Positions 26,845 to 37,399 of a stretch of 64,000 bases of DNA are shown one piece after another. Where the stretch lies: assembly GCF_018138385.1 (NCBI RefSeq), contig NZ_JAGSIE010000006.1, positions 1 to 64,000 of the forward strand, given 5' to 3'. The notes beneath the pieces were generated by a model. It saw nothing but the letters and a program-made list of their open reading frames with translations. It was not told the origin of the DNA and ran no database searches. The DNA comes from Allobacillus saliphilus (GTDB lineage Bacteria > Bacillota > Bacilli > Bacillales > Alkalibacillaceae). The translations under genes and the position numbers were made by a program. The number at the start of each line of letters is the position of its first letter. Position 1 is the first letter of the stretch.

Positions 26845-28917
26845 ATGTCGGACTACTTAGTGATCGTCGAATCACCGGCGAAAGCAAAAACAATTGAACG
26901 TTATTTAGGAAAGAAGTATAAGGTAAAGGCTTCAATGGGGCACGTTATTGATTTGCCTAAAAGTCAAATAGGTGTCGATGTCGATAATGATTTTGAACCA
27001 CGGTATATTACAATCCGAGGAAAAGGTCCCATTTTAAACGACTTAAAGAAGTCAGCCAAGAAGGCGAAAAAAGTCTATCTTGCTGCCGACCCCGATCGTG
27101 AAGGGGAAGCAATTGCATGGCACTTGGCTAATAGTTTAGGAATAGGTGAGGATGAAGCCTGCCGTGTCGTTTTTAATGAAATTACAAAAGACGCAGTAAA
27201 GGATTCATTTAAAGAGCCAAGGTCGATCAACATGGATCTTGTGAATGCTCAGCAGGCAAGACGTGTACTGGACCGACTTGTCGGATACAATATTAGTCCA
27301 TTACTTTGGAAAAAGATTAAAAAAGGATTAAGTGCAGGACGTGTTCAGTCAGTTGCCGTCAAATTGATTATCGACCGTGAAAATGAAATTAACAATTTCA
27401 CACCTGAAGAATATTGGTCAATTGAAGCTGAATTTTCCCACAGCGGTGAAACATTTAAAGCGAAATTTTATGGTGTGGATGGGAAAAAGAAAGAGCTAAA
27501 ATCGAGAGAAGATGTCGATCAAATACTGAATCAGTTGAGCGGAAAAGACTTCAAAGTCGACCAAGTGAACAAGCGTGAGCGAAGAAGAAACCCTTCCTTA
27601 CCATTCACTACATCATCATTACAGCAGGAAGCATTCCGAAAATTGAACTTCCGAGCTAAGAAAACGATGATGATCGCTCAGCAATTGTACGAAGGAATCG
27701 ATCTTGGTGGTCGAGAGGGTACAACTGGTTTGATCACCTATATGCGTACAGACTCGACGCGGATTTCGGATACTGCAAAAGATGAAGCAATAAACTTAAT
27801 TCAAAGTAAGTACGGTGAGGAATACCTCGGTAAATCTCGGGCGAAGAAAACACAACAAAAAACACAAGACGCACACGAAGCGATTAGGCCGACAGTTGTC
27901 TCTAAAGAACCATTAGCGATTAAACCGAAACTATCAAATGATCAATACAAACTATATAAGTTGATCTGGGAACGCTTTGTAGCCAGCCAAATGGCACCAG
28001 CGGTACTAGACACTGTCACAGCGCACTTGTTGAATAACGATGTCGAGTTCCGAGCTTCGGGCTCACAAGTGAAGTTTAAAGGCTTTATGAAGGTATATGT
28101 AGAAGGTACGGACGATCAGAAAAAGGATGAGCAAAAATTACTTCCGGAATTAGAAGAAGGAAGCCATTCTACAGCGAGTCAGATTGAACCGGAACAACAC
28201 TTCACACAGCCACCTCCAAGATATACTGAAGCAAGACTTGTGAAAACGATGGAGGAAAAAGGTATTGGGCGCCCGTCAACTTATGCGCCAACGTTGGATA
28301 CAATCCAGCGCCGAGGATACGTCAAATTGGAAAACAAACGATTTATCCCGACAGAGCTTGGTGGAATCATCAATGATTTACTAGAGGAGTATTTTCCAGA
28401 GATCGTAGATATCGAGTTTACGGTGAACATGGAAAACGATTTGGATGGAATCGAAGACGGTGACAAAAAATGGCGTCGTGTAATCGGTCAATTCTACGAA
28501 GGCTTTGAGAAGCGTTTAGAAAAAGCTGAAGAAGAAATTGAAAAAGTTGAAATTAAAGATGAACCTGCAGGAATCAACTGTGAGAAGTGCGGCCATGAAA
28601 TGGTTTATAAAATGGGGCGCTATGGAAAGTTCTTAGCATGCTCCAACTTCCCTGATTGTCGTAACACGAAGCCGATTCTTAAAGAAATTGGGGTAACGTG
28701 TCCGAAATGTGAAAAAGGGCAAGTCGTCGAACGTAAAAGTAAGAAACGAAGAACATTTTACGGTTGTGATCGATTCCCAGAATGTGATTTTGTATCATGG
28801 GATAAACCAATCGATCGCCCTTGTCCAAAATGTGAGTCATTATTGGTAGAAAAGAAACAGAAAAAAGGTACACAAATAACGTGTACGAATTGCGATTACA
28901 AAGAAGGTGTGCAATAA
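26845..28917 (+). CDS. topA: DNA topoisomerase I
   Basis: Relaxes negative supercoils by a 5'-phosphotyrosyl intermediate. 690 residues: TOPRIM domain ([19 protein letters not shown], then [14 protein letters not shown]), central gate domains with the catalytic tyrosine in [12 protein letters not shown] (Tyr299), and a C-terminus with three four-cysteine zinc ribbons: CEKCGHEM...[15 protein letters not shown]...CDRFPEC and CPKCESLL...CTNC. AGGAGG lies 8 nt before the ATG. In B. subtilis trmFO follows; here there is a terminator and a non-coding gap. Confidence 0.98.
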   Translation: MSDYLVIVESPAKAKTIERYLGKKYKVKASMGHVIDLPKSQIGVDVDNDFEPRYITIRGKGPILNDLKKSAKKAKKVYLAADPDREGEAIAWHLANSLGIGEDEACRVVFNEITKDAVKDSFKEPRSINMDLVNAQQARRVLDRLVGYNISPLLWKKIKKGLSAGRVQSVAVKLIIDRENEINNFTPEEYWSIEAEFSHSGETFKAKFYGVDGKKKELKSREDVDQILNQLSGKDFKVDQVNKRERRRNPSLPFTTSSLQQEAFRKLNFRAKKTMMIAQQLYEGIDLGGREGTTGLITYMRTDSTRISDTAKDEAINLIQSKYGEEYLGKSRAKKTQQKTQDAHEAIRPTVVSKEPLAIKPKLSNDQYKLYKLIWERFVASQMAPAVLDTVTAHLLNNDVEFRASGSQVKFKGFMKVYVEGTDDQKKDEQKLLPELEEGSHSTASQIEPEQHFTQPPPRYTEARLVKTMEEKGIGRPSTYAPTLDTIQRRGYVKLENKRFIPTELGGIINDLLEEYFPEIVDIEFTVNMENDLDGIEDGDKKWRRVIGQFYEGFEKRLEKAEEEIEKVEIKDEPAGINCEKCGHEMVYKMGRYGKFLACSNFPDCRNTKPILKEIGVTCPKCEKGQVVERKSKKRRTFYGCDRFPECDFVSWDKPIDRPCPKCESLLVEKKQKKGTQITCTNCDYKEGVQ

Positions 28918-28926
28918 TCACCTCAT

Positions 28927-28970
28927 ACTGTTCCTTCTCTGGGATTCCAGTGTAGGAACAGTGTTTTTTT
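28927..28970 (+). terminator. Intrinsic terminator after topA
   Basis: ACTGTTCCT (28927-28935) pairs with AGGAACAGT (28954-28962), 18-nt loop, then G followed by seven T. Confidence 0.9.
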
Positions 28971-29318
28971 GGTTAATAATACCTATTTTTAGAAAAATAA
29001 GTCGGTTTTGTGATTAAATTTTATCTAAATTGTGAAAAGTGTATAGAGAGAGTTTATTTAAATTGACACACAATTCACATTCCTATAGAATTACTCAGTG
29101 GTAAGAAGTTTTCCTTTACATCATAAACAAAGAGAAAACTTATTGTTTCGGGATTTAAATGAAAAGGTACTGGGTAGCACAGTTCATTCATCATCATTTA
29201 TTGGTGATTGTTCAGGTCCTAAATTCAACAAATTTGTGAAGACGATGTGTTAATTGTTGAATAATTTAAAAAATTTTGATAAGATTTAAGCGATTTAAAT
29301 AAGAGAGTGTGGCTATCC
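28971..29318. other. Non-coding gap between topA and xerC (trmFO position)
   Basis: About 350 A/T-rich bases with no open frame worth calling on either strand and no remnant of trmFO recognisable by eye. Only the promoter-like pair at 29257-29285 is interpretable. In B. subtilis this place is taken by trmFO (gid). Confidence 0.6.
29257..29285 (+). promoter_or_regulatory. Sigma-A promoter for xerC-hslVU-codY
   Basis: TTGAAT (29257-29262), 17 bp, TAAGAT (29280-29285), 33 bp before the xerC ATG and downstream of the topA terminator. It would serve the four-gene operon. Confidence 0.65.
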
Positions 29319-30218
29319 ATGATATTTGGACAATGGGTTCAAGCATTTGAAGATTATATGCGTGTAGAAAAAAACACATCTAAGTTGACGATTCAACAAT
29401 ACGTAACGGATATTAAGCAATTTGAACAATTTTTAGCGGTAGAGTCTATTGGTGAAATCAATCGAATCACTCACGTGGAAATCCGTTTGTATTTAACGAC
29501 ATTATACCGAGATAAATTATCAAAGAAATCCGTTTCGAAAAAATTATCTGGATTACGTTCTTTCTTCAACTACTTAGAAAAAGAAGAAGTTATTGAACAA
29601 AATCCTTTCCTGTATGTCTCGATGCCAAAATTGGATAAAAAAATTCCTCAGTTTTTTTATGATGAGGAAATGGATCAACTGTTTACAGCGGAAGATGGAA
29701 TGACTCCGATTAGCCAAAGAAACCGAGCGATTTTAGAAGTACTTTATGCAACTGGTATCCGTGTGACTGAACTCGTTGGCATAAAAATTGAAGATGTTGA
29801 TTTTACAGCTGGCCTTCTCCTCGTTTTCGGAAAAGGCCGGAAACAAAGATACGTACCTTTTGGTTCTTTTGCTGAAATGGAATTAAAAAAATATCTCGAT
29901 GAATCAAGGCCAAAACTTCAGAGTAAATCACAAAACGAGAATAACGCTTTGTTCTTAAATCATTTAGGAGAGCCGATAACCGACCGTGGAATTCGTTATA
30001 TTTTGAATCGTATGCTTAAAAAAGCAGCCCTGACTTCAAAAATCCACCCACATAAGTTGCGTCATTCATTTGCGACGCACTTACTGAACCAAGGTGCAGA
30101 TATGAGGTCTGTACAAGAGTTATTGGGTCATGAAAGCCTATCATCTACCCAAGTATATACACATGTGACAAAGGATTATCTAAAGAGAATTTATGATAAT
30201 GCACATCCAAGAGCTTAA
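29319..30218 (+). CDS. xerC: Tyrosine recombinase XerC (CodV)
   Basis: Resolves chromosome dimers at dif with XerD. 299 residues: N-terminal core-binding domain (FEDYMRVEKNTSKLTIQQY), C-terminal catalytic domain with Arg148 in ATGIRVTEL, then HKLRHSFATHLLNQG (His, Arg), LLGHESLSSTQVYTHV (His, nucleophile Tyr). The ATG at 29319 gives the standard N-terminus; a GTG at 29307 would add four residues. Heads the codV-clpQ-clpY-codY type operon. Confidence 0.95.
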   Translation: MIFGQWVQAFEDYMRVEKNTSKLTIQQYVTDIKQFEQFLAVESIGEINRITHVEIRLYLTTLYRDKLSKKSVSKKLSGLRSFFNYLEKEEVIEQNPFLYVSMPKLDKKIPQFFYDEEMDQLFTAEDGMTPISQRNRAILEVLYATGIRVTELVGIKIEDVDFTAGLLLVFGKGRKQRYVPFGSFAEMELKKYLDESRPKLQSKSQNENNALFLNHLGEPITDRGIRYILNRMLKKAALTSKIHPHKLRHSFATHLLNQGADMRSVQELLGHESLSSTQVYTHVTKDYLKRIYDNAHPRA

Positions 30219-30240
30219 TTGAAATATAGGAGTGATAAAT

Positions 30241-30798
30241 ATGTCACAAGCGTTTCATGCAACAACGATCTTTGCCGTTCGACACAATGGAAAGGCAGCG
30301 ATGAGCGGTGATGGCCAGGTGACACTCGGAAATGCAGTTGTGATGAAGCACACTGCCCGTAAAGTTAGAAAACTACATAACGGAAAAGTATTGGCGGGAT
30401 TTGCCGGTTCGGTTGCTGATGCATTTACGTTATTCGAGAAATTTGAAGCGTATCTTGAAAAGTATGAAGGAAATCTTCAACGTTCAGCAGTCGAACTCGC
30501 CAAGGAGTGGAGAAGTGACAAAGTTCTTCGTAAGCTTGAAGCGATGCTCATTGTGATGGATCTTGAAAACATGTTGCTTGTATCAGGTACTGGTGAAGTG
30601 ATTGAACCTGATGACGATATCCTGGCGATTGGTTCTGGTGGAAACTTTGCATTAAGCGCTGGTCGTGCCTTGAAACGTTATGGAAATATCGATGATGCCG
30701 AAAATATTGCTAAATCAGCATTAGAGATTGCAAGTGAAATTTGTGTTTTTACAAATGATCAAATCGTCGTTGAGACACTTGGTGAAAAAGGAGAATGA
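30241..30798 (+). CDS. hslV: ATP-dependent protease subunit HslV (ClpQ/CodW)
   Basis: Peptidase ring of the HslUV protease. 185 residues. N-terminus [17 protein letters not shown] followed by [11 protein letters not shown] and [22 protein letters not shown]. Most HslV expose a catalytic Thr right after Met; here, as in B. subtilis ClpQ, four extra residues precede the ATT core and the residue after Met is Ser, fitting an N-terminal-serine enzyme. AGGAGTG lies 8 nt before the ATG at 30241; the upstream GTG is within that site. hslU starts 3 nt after the stop. Confidence 0.97.
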   Translation: MSQAFHATTIFAVRHNGKAAMSGDGQVTLGNAVVMKHTARKVRKLHNGKVLAGFAGSVADAFTLFEKFEAYLEKYEGNLQRSAVELAKEWRSDKVLRKLEAMLIVMDLENMLLVSGTGEVIEPDDDILAIGSGGNFALSAGRALKRYGNIDDAENIAKSALEIASEICVFTNDQIVVETLGEKGE

Positions 30799-30801
30799 TG
30801 A

Positions 30802-32193
30802 ATGAGTAGGACGGCGACCCCGAAGCAAATTGTAAATCAGCTAAATAAATACATCATTGGCCAACAAGATGCGAAAAAAGCATTGGCTGTCGCGCTTCGT
30901 AATCGATTCCGCCGCATGCGGCTTCCGAATGAATTAAAAGAAGAGATCGTACCGAAAAACATCTTGATGATCGGTCCAACAGGAGTAGGGAAAACAGAAT
31001 TGGCAAGAAGACTTGCTAAGCTTGTCCATGCGCCTTTTGTTAAAGTGGAGGCTACTAAGTTTACCGAAGTTGGTTATGTCGGGCGAGATGTTGAATCGAT
31101 GGTTCGCGACTTAGTGGATATGAGTGTTCGTATGGTAAAAGAACAAAAAATGATCGAAGTCCAAGAAGAAGCGAGAGAGCAAGCGAACCGCCGACTTGTG
31201 AAACTACTCGTGCCGGAGAAGAAAAAGAAGTCGAATGTATCCAATCCTTTCGAGATGTTATTTAGTCAACAGCAAAATCAGGAACCGCAAGAACACGAAG
31301 AAGAAGATAATGAAGTGGCGGATAAACGAAAACGAATTAAGCATCAATTGGAACTTGGTGAGTTAGAAGATCAAATGGTTACGATTCAAGTTGAAGAACA
31401 AACGCCATCCATGTTTGATGCACTACAAGGCTCAGGTATGGAACAAATGGGGATGAACATGCAAGACGCATTCAGTCAAATGCTTCCAAAGAAAAAGAAA
31501 AAGCGCAGACTGCCTGTGAAGGAAGCAAGGGAAATACTGACGCATGAAGAGGCACAAAAGTTAATCGATATGGATGAAGTTCATCAAAAAGCAATAGAGC
31601 ATGCCGAACAATCAGGAATCATCTTCATCGATGAAATTGATAAAGTATGTGGTAAAGATGATCAGCAAGCGGGAGTTTCCAGAGAAGGTGTCCAACGAGA
31701 CATTTTGCCAATTGTTGAAGGCGGAACGATTGTTACGAAGTACGGCACTGTTAAAACCGATTATATGCTGTTCATTGCTGCAGGAGCCTTTCATATGGCG
31801 AAACCTTCTGATTTAATTCCTGAATTACAGGGAAGATTTCCAATAAGAGTCGAATTGAACAAGCTGGCTATCGAAGACTTTATCAATATTTTGAAAGAAC
31901 CATCAAATGCATTAATCAAACAATATACAGCTTTGTTGGAAACCGAGGATATAAAGTTAGAATTTACAGATGAAGCAATCAAACGAATTGCAGAAATCGC
32001 CTATGAAGTTAACCAGGAAACAGACAATATTGGAGCAAGAAGGCTTCATACGATTATGGAAAAGCTCCTCGAAGATCTATCTTATGAAGCACCAGACATC
32101 ACAATGGAAAAGATCGAGATTACCGATCATTATGTTGATGAAAAGCTAACAACGATTGTTAAAAACAAAGACCTATCACAATACATTTTATAA
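30802..32193 (+). CDS. hslU: ATP-dependent protease ATPase subunit HslU (ClpY)
   Basis: AAA+ unfoldase that feeds HslV. 463 residues: N-terminal [16 protein letters not shown], Walker [10 protein letters not shown] near 58, intermediate (I) domain about 110-245 rich in Q/E/K, Walker [10 protein letters not shown] near 273, pore/sensor region [12 protein letters not shown], and the C-terminal tail SQYIL that inserts into HslV. AAAGGAG precedes the ATG. Confidence 0.97.
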   Translation: MSRTATPKQIVNQLNKYIIGQQDAKKALAVALRNRFRRMRLPNELKEEIVPKNILMIGPTGVGKTELARRLAKLVHAPFVKVEATKFTEVGYVGRDVESMVRDLVDMSVRMVKEQKMIEVQEEAREQANRRLVKLLVPEKKKKSNVSNPFEMLFSQQQNQEPQEHEEEDNEVADKRKRIKHQLELGELEDQMVTIQVEEQTPSMFDALQGSGMEQMGMNMQDAFSQMLPKKKKKRRLPVKEAREILTHEEAQKLIDMDEVHQKAIEHAEQSGIIFIDEIDKVCGKDDQQAGVSREGVQRDILPIVEGGTIVTKYGTVKTDYMLFIAAGAFHMAKPSDLIPELQGRFPIRVELNKLAIEDFINILKEPSNALIKQYTALLETEDIKLEFTDEAIKRIAEIAYEVNQETDNIGARRLHTIMEKLLEDLSYEAPDITMEKIEITDHYVDEKLTTIVKNKDLSQYIL

Positions 32194-32214
32194 AAAAATT
32201 AGGAGGATTTAAAA

Positions 32215-32994
32215 ATGAAATCATTACTAGAGAGAACGAGAGTCATCAATCAAATGTTACAAAAAACACAAGGAAACGCGGTGAACTTCAATGACATGGC
32301 GGGTACTTTAAAAGATGTCATTGATTCAAACGTCTATGTAGTAAGCCGTAAAGGAAAATTATTAGGTTATGCGATCAAAGAAGAAATTGAGAATAACCGA
32401 ATGAAACAAATGCTTGAAGAAAGACAATTCCCTGAAGAATATACGAGTAACTTATTCAATATCCAAGAAACAACATCGAATATTGATATCAACAGTGAAT
32501 ACACTGCTTTCCCTGTTGAAAACAAAGATCTATTCAAGAAAGGATTAACAACGATTGTTCCGATTCTTGGTGGAGCAGAACGACTAGGAACATTGATTTT
32601 GGCAAGAGTAGAGGAATCTTTTGAAGATGACGATCTACTACTTGGTGAATATGGTGCAACCGTTGTAGGAATGGAAATATTACACCATAAAGCTGAAGAA
32701 ATTGAGGAAGAGGCTCGTAGTAAAGCTGTTGTTCAAATGGCGATCAATTCCCTTTCATACAGTGAACTGGAAGCGATTGAGCATATCTTTAAAGAGCTTG
32801 ATGGTAAAGAAGGATTATTGGTTGCAAGTAAAATTGCAGACCGAGTAGGTATTACTCGTTCCGTTATCGTTAACGCGCTACGTAAATTGGAAAGTGCGGG
32901 GGTTATTGAATCCCGTTCCCTAGGTATGAAGGGTACGTATATTAAAGTATTGAACGATAAATTCTTGAATGAGCTTGAAAAGAAAACAATGTAA
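32215..32994 (+). CDS. codY: GTP- and branched-chain-amino-acid-sensing repressor CodY
   Basis: Global nutrient-response repressor of early stationary phase, activated by GTP and Ile/Leu/Val. 259 residues: N-terminal GAF domain ([16 protein letters not shown], then [16 protein letters not shown]) and C-terminal winged helix ([20 protein letters not shown], then [20 protein letters not shown]). AGGAGG upstream. End of the xerC-hslVU-codY operon, followed by a strong terminator. Confidence 0.98.
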   Translation: MKSLLERTRVINQMLQKTQGNAVNFNDMAGTLKDVIDSNVYVVSRKGKLLGYAIKEEIENNRMKQMLEERQFPEEYTSNLFNIQETTSNIDINSEYTAFPVENKDLFKKGLTTIVPILGGAERLGTLILARVEESFEDDDLLLGEYGATVVGMEILHHKAEEIEEEARSKAVVQMAINSLSYSELEAIEHIFKELDGKEGLLVASKIADRVGITRSVIVNALRKLESAGVIESRSLGMKGTYIKVLNDKFLNELEKKTM

Positions 32995-33010
32995 TTAAAT
33001 TAATATAAAG

Positions 33011-33051
33011 TACCCCTTAAGTCAGTTCGATGACTCAAGGGGTATTTTTTT
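33011..33051 (+). terminator. Intrinsic terminator after codY
   Basis: TACCCCTT..AGTCA pairs with TGACT..AAGGGGTA around a 6-nt loop, with one internal mismatch, followed by seven T. Confidence 0.93.
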
Positions 33052-33530
33052 GTATAAGTCATGAAACGATAAATGAATATATTATTCGTTTCAATTACTG
33101 GCTTTAAAATATTTGTTGGGATAAATGCATGACTCAGCGTAGGTTTTGATGATGACCGATGGGTAAAAGCGCAGTATATTTCTGTAGCGCGCATTTCCGA
33201 CACACTAAATTAGATTGTTCGTATCTCAGTCAACTTTAAAGTTTTTGTACCATCCTTAACATTTGACTTAGAACCCAATTACTAAATTTGTTATAAATTT
33301 CGTTCATACTTGTATCAACAAAAAGATCATCAGGAGAGATCGAAGGTCATTTTGTTCATAAATTTCATCTTTATATAGAACTTTCGATTTATTTTTGCCG
33401 AAATACTAGGAAAGTATTGGACAGAATATGTCTTTAATCCTCGATTTGTGTAATAATAAAGTAATTGAATTGTAATGATTGTCGATTGGTTTAGAAATTC
33501 ATAGATATATGTTCGAAAGAGGGGAATCTG
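33052..33530. other. Non-coding gap between codY and flgB
   Basis: Nearly 480 A/T-rich bases with no supportable gene. It contains the decayed repeat at 33168-33250 and the region that must hold the fla/che operon promoter. No convincing sigma-D box (TAAA-N15-GCCGATAT) or strong sigma-A pair was found by eye. The best weak candidate is TTGTCG, 17 bp, TAGATA about 20 bp before flgB. Confidence 0.55.
33168..33250 (-). repeat. Decayed half copy of the 43596-43751 palindromic element
   Basis: Read on the minus strand, these 83 bases align without gaps to 43603-43685 at roughly 80% identity by eye; shared blocks include TTAAAGTTGACT, AGATACGAAC, TAATTTAG, CGGAAAT and GAAATATACT. The opposite arm and the GGGGCTGGGAC terminus are missing, so it is a truncated or decayed copy. 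Confidence 0.75.
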
Positions 33531-33920
33531 ATGAAGCTATTTAATAATACGTTTAATCATTTGGCACAGGGACTTGATTATGCGTCCACAAAAAATAAAG
33601 TTATCGCCAATAATATCGCGAATGTGGATACGCCCAATTATAAAGCAAAAAAAGTATCGTTCCAATCCCAATTACAACAAGAACAATCGAAATTAGAAAC
33701 GTTTAGGACTCATCCGAAACATATTCCTTTCGATCAACAATCATCTACGATAAAAATTACACAAAATCGGAACCATACATATAACCATAATGGCAACAGT
33801 GTCGATTTAGATAAGGAAATGGCTGAATTATCGAAAAACCAACTTTATTATGAAGCGTTGACTGAACGGATCAATGGGAAATTCAATTCAATCCGTACAG
33901 TCCTAGGTGGAGGTCGTTAA
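33531..33920 (+). CDS. flgB: Flagellar basal-body rod protein FlgB
   Basis: Proximal rod subunit exported by the flagellar type III system. 129 residues with the rod-family N-terminus LDYASTKNKVIANNIANVDTPNYKAK and a C-terminal helix. GAGGGGAATC precedes the ATG. First gene of the fla/che operon, about 540 nt after codY, the same neighbour as in B. subtilis. Confidence 0.96.
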   Translation: MKLFNNTFNHLAQGLDYASTKNKVIANNIANVDTPNYKAKKVSFQSQLQQEQSKLETFRTHPKHIPFDQQSSTIKITQNRNHTYNHNGNSVDLDKEMAELSKNQLYYEALTERINGKFNSIRTVLGGGR

Positions 33921-33922
33921 TT

Positions 33923-34381
33923 ATGGGAATGTTTGATGGCATCAATATTAGTGGGAGTGCATTAACTGCAAATCGGTTCAAAATGGATGTGCACGCAGAT
34001 AATATTGCAAATCAACAAACAACAAGGGCACGGTTGAATGAAGCTGGCGAATGGGAACCATACCGAAGAAAAATCGTTACCCAGACAGCGAAAGGCGAGC
34101 AGTTTAATCAATTTTTACATAAAGCGATCGGAAAGCAGCACATAAACACAGGAAAAGGTGTCTCCATCCACTCCGTTAACGAAGACCCGACACCATTTAA
34201 TCCAGTTTACAATCCAAATCATCCTGACGCTAACGACGAAGGTTACGTGATGATGCCAAACGTCGATCCATTGAAAGAGATGATGGGGATGATGACAGCA
34301 AGCCGTGCGTATGAAGCAAATGTAACTGCATTAAATGCTTCAAAAGGAATCTTGATGAAATCATTAGAAATCGGTAAATAA
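33923..34381 (+). CDS. flgC: Flagellar basal-body rod protein FlgC
   Basis: Proximal rod subunit. 152 residues: N-terminal SALTANRFKMDVHADNIANQQTT and C-terminal EMMGMMTASRAYEANVTALNASK, both rod/hook family helices that form the coiled-coil core. Starts two bases after flgB; GGAGG lies 9 nt before the ATG. Confidence 0.96.
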   Translation: MGMFDGINISGSALTANRFKMDVHADNIANQQTTRARLNEAGEWEPYRRKIVTQTAKGEQFNQFLHKAIGKQHINTGKGVSIHSVNEDPTPFNPVYNPNHPDANDEGYVMMPNVDPLKEMMGMMTASRAYEANVTALNASKGILMKSLEIGK

Positions 34382-34395
34382 GGGGGATTTAAATA

Positions 34396-34719
34396 ATGGA
34401 TCCAATCCAACTGTCTGCGTTGCAGCAATCGAACAGTCCAATGAAGTTGGCCATGTCACGTGGAGAAAAAACCAGCAATATTTCTACCGCTGAAGCGAAA
34501 GACCAATTTGCTCAACAATTAAAAAACGCAATTAATCATGTAAATGATTTACAAACAAAATCAGATGTAAAAACGAATCAACTAATCCGTGGCGAAGATG
34601 TAGACTTACACGATGTGATGATTACAGCACAAAAAGCAGGGGTCACTCTACAAGCAGCCACAGAAATTCAAAACAAAGTGATTGAGGCATACAGAGAAGT
34701 TATGCGAATGCAAATTTAA
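34396..34719 (+). CDS. fliE: Flagellar hook-basal body complex protein FliE
   Basis: Adaptor between the MS ring (FliF) and the rod. 107 residues; the C-terminal two thirds (FAQQLKNAINHVNDLQ, VDLHDVMITAQKAGVTLQAA, IEAYREVMRMQI) match FliE. AAGGGGGAT precedes the ATG, 14 nt after flgC. Confidence 0.95.
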   Translation: MDPIQLSALQQSNSPMKLAMSRGEKTSNISTAEAKDQFAQQLKNAINHVNDLQTKSDVKTNQLIRGEDVDLHDVMITAQKAGVTLQAATEIQNKVIEAYREVMRMQI

Positions 34720-34795
34720 TCTTATAATCTAGTAAAAGTCTAAGTAAAGTCGATCCAGAATAGATAGAGAGATTTATGGAAGTTGGGGGACAAAA

Positions 34796-36373
34796 ATGAA
34801 TCAATCCATTCAACGCTTTCGTGAAAAGTTGACCGAGAGATGGAAAAGTAGTTCAAAATCACAAAAAACATGGCTGATTGGTGGACTATCGGTATTTATA
34901 CTTCTCATCATCATACTTACATACTTTATGACATCAACAAAAATGACGCCTTTATATAGCAATTTGTCACATCAAGAAGTCGGTCAATTAAAAGCAGAAT
35001 TAGACGAGCGCGGTATTACATACGAATTGACAGATGGCGGGACATCGATCCTTGTTCCAGAAGAACAATCCGACTCGTTGTTAGTAGATTTTGCCTCAAA
35101 GGGCATCCCAAATAGCGGAAATATCGATTACTCGTTTTTTTCCGAAAATGTTTCTTGGGGTATGACTGATGAAGAGCGACAAATCATTGAAGTCGATGCC
35201 TTACAAACTGAATTAGCAAGCTTGATTGAGAATATTGACGGGATTAACCAGGCGAAAGTCCTGATCAATCGCGCAAATAAAACGATATTCGTCGGAGAGA
35301 AAATGCAGGATTCATCTGCATCAATCGTGTTGGAGACCGACTTTGGCTATAATTTTTCAGAAAGCCAAGTAAGAGGGTTATATCATCTAGTATCCAAAGC
35401 TGTTCCAAATCTCCCTACAGATAATATCGTCATCATGGACCAAAACTTTAACTATTTAGATATAAATAATTCAACAAATGGTTACGGAAATACATATGTG
35501 CAGAATCAGGAAGTTAAAGAGCAGGTAGAAAAAGACATTCAACGTCGTGTCCAACGTCTACTCGGAACAATGGTAGGTCAAGACAAAGTTGTCGTATCAG
35601 TAACGACAGATATTGATTTCACCCAAGAAAACCGAATCGAAGAGTTAGTCGAACCGGTAGATCTTGAAAATATGGAAGGTTTACCTGTGAGCGTTGACCG
35701 GATCACAGAAACATATACAGGTAATGATGGATTCCCTTTAGTTGAGGGAGATACAGATATTCCTGAACTCCAGGGAGTTGAGGAAGGCGAAGGACAATCA
35801 GAATATGAAATGGTTCGGGAAACGATTAACAACGAATTTAACCGAATTCAAAAAGAGATTGTTGAGAGTCCTTATGAAGTACGTGATATTGGTATACAAG
35901 TAGCTGTTGATAATTCTACGATCGAAAATGGTGAAACGGTTACATTGACAGCAGCAGAGCAGGCTGCAGTTGAAGAAGATATTCAATCCATTCTTTCTTC
36001 GATTGTGAACACATCGATATCCGCGGATGTCGAGATCGAGGAGCCATTAAATAATATTTCTGTCGTATTTCAGGAGTTTTCAAGACAAGGAAGTTTAGAA
36101 TCTCCAAAAACCGGCATTCCAACATGGTTATATATTGTCGGTGGTATTTTGATTATTGCTATTCTATTACTTTTATTCTTACTATTCCGCAATAAAAATG
36201 AAGAGGAAGTTGTGGAGGAAGTATATCAAGAAGAAATTCCAGATCTTGAAGATTTCAAGATCGAAGAGAAACAAACAGAATCAACAGCCAAAAGAAAGCA
36301 GCTTGAACAGCTCGCAAAAGAGCAACCAGATGAATTCGCTAAATTATTAAGAAGCTGGATTTCAGAGGATTAG
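34796..36373 (+). CDS. fliF: Flagellar MS-ring protein FliF
   Basis: Forms the membrane/supramembrane ring that seeds flagellar assembly. 525 residues: N-terminal transmembrane helix (about 25-46), ring-building motifs (LYSNLSHQEVGQLKAELDERG, SRQGSLESPKTG region), second transmembrane helix (about 443-463, WLYIVGGILIIAILLLLFLL) and a cytoplasmic C-terminus that binds FliG. GGGGGA lies 5 nt before the ATG. Confidence 0.97.
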   Translation: MNQSIQRFREKLTERWKSSSKSQKTWLIGGLSVFILLIIILTYFMTSTKMTPLYSNLSHQEVGQLKAELDERGITYELTDGGTSILVPEEQSDSLLVDFASKGIPNSGNIDYSFFSENVSWGMTDEERQIIEVDALQTELASLIENIDGINQAKVLINRANKTIFVGEKMQDSSASIVLETDFGYNFSESQVRGLYHLVSKAVPNLPTDNIVIMDQNFNYLDINNSTNGYGNTYVQNQEVKEQVEKDIQRRVQRLLGTMVGQDKVVVSVTTDIDFTQENRIEELVEPVDLENMEGLPVSVDRITETYTGNDGFPLVEGDTDIPELQGVEEGEGQSEYEMVRETINNEFNRIQKEIVESPYEVRDIGIQVAVDNSTIENGETVTLTAAEQAAVEEDIQSILSSIVNTSISADVEIEEPLNNISVVFQEFSRQGSLESPKTGIPTWLYIVGGILIIAILLLLFLLFRNKNEEEVVEEVYQEEIPDLEDFKIEEKQTESTAKRKQLEQLAKEQPDEFAKLLRSWISED

Positions 36374-36385
36374 GGGGAGTCTGTA

Positions 36386-37399
36386 TTGGTAACGCAGAAA
36401 AAAGAGTTGACCGGTAAGCAAAAAGCTGCTGCATTGCTGATCTCCATGGGTCCAGATATTTCCGCACAAGTATATAAGCACTTAACTGAAGAGGAAATTG
36501 AGCAGCTTACATTAGAAATTTCATCCGTCAAAAAAGTAGACCCAGCACAGAAAGAGGAGATTTTGGATCAATTTCACCAAATCGCTCTTGCACAAAATTA
36601 TATTTCACAAGGTGGAATTGGTTATGCAAAAACCGTTTTGGAGAAGGCGTTGGGAGAAAATGAAGCTTCCAAAATCCTATCACGGTTAACAACTAATTTA
36701 CAGGTTCGACCATTTGATTTTGCTAGACGAGCGGATCCAACTCAAATTTACAATTTTATTCAACATGAACACCCGCAAACGATCGCTCTCGTGTTGTCTT
36801 ATTTGGAATCAGAGCAAGCTTCTCAAATTTTATCGGAATTGCCCGAGGACAAGCAAGCAGATATTGCACGACGGATTGCAATTATGGATTCAACGGCGCC
36901 TGAGATTATTGAAGAGGTTGAACAGTTACTTGAAAAGAACTTATCATCCACTGTTACACAAGATTACACTGAAACAGGTGGTGTTGAATCAATCGTCCAA
37001 ATATTAAATGGTGTCGATCGATCAACGGAGCGTACGATTTTAGATGAATTAGAAATCCGCGATCCTGAATTGGCAGAAGAAATCAAAACACGGATGTTTG
37101 TGTTTGAAGATATTGTCACTTTAGACAATCGAGCCATTCAACGTGTCATTCGAGATGTAGAGAATCAGGATTTAATCATGTCCTTGAAAGTAGCTAGTGA
37201 AGAAGTGAAAGACCTCGTATTTCAGAATATGTCTCAACGAATGTCCGAAACGATTCGAGATGAGATCGAATATATGGGTCCTGTTCGTTTGAAGGATGTT
37301 GAAGAAGCGCAAATGCGAATTGTAGGTACGATCCGAAGACTAGAGGATATGGGCGAAATAGTCATTGCTCGAGGCGGGGGAGATGACATCATTGTCTAA
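36386..37399 (+). CDS. fliG: Flagellar motor switch protein FliG
   Basis: C-ring protein that meets the stator and sets torque direction. 337 residues: N domain (LTGKQKAAALLISMGPDISA), middle domain with the EHPQTIALVLSYL motif, and C domain with the charged torque helix region (IRDVENQDLIMSLKVASEEVK). Starts with TTG, supported by GGGGGAG about 7 nt upstream. Ends 14 codons into the open frame that precedes the fliH start, so fliG and fliH overlap. Confidence 0.97.
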   Translation: MVTQKKELTGKQKAAALLISMGPDISAQVYKHLTEEEIEQLTLEISSVKKVDPAQKEEILDQFHQIALAQNYISQGGIGYAKTVLEKALGENEASKILSRLTTNLQVRPFDFARRADPTQIYNFIQHEHPQTIALVLSYLESEQASQILSELPEDKQADIARRIAIMDSTAPEIIEEVEQLLEKNLSSTVTQDYTETGGVESIVQILNGVDRSTERTILDELEIRDPELAEEIKTRMFVFEDIVTLDNRAIQRVIRDVENQDLIMSLKVASEEVKDLVFQNMSQRMSETIRDEIEYMGPVRLKDVEEAQMRIVGTIRRLEDMGEIVIARGGGDDIIV

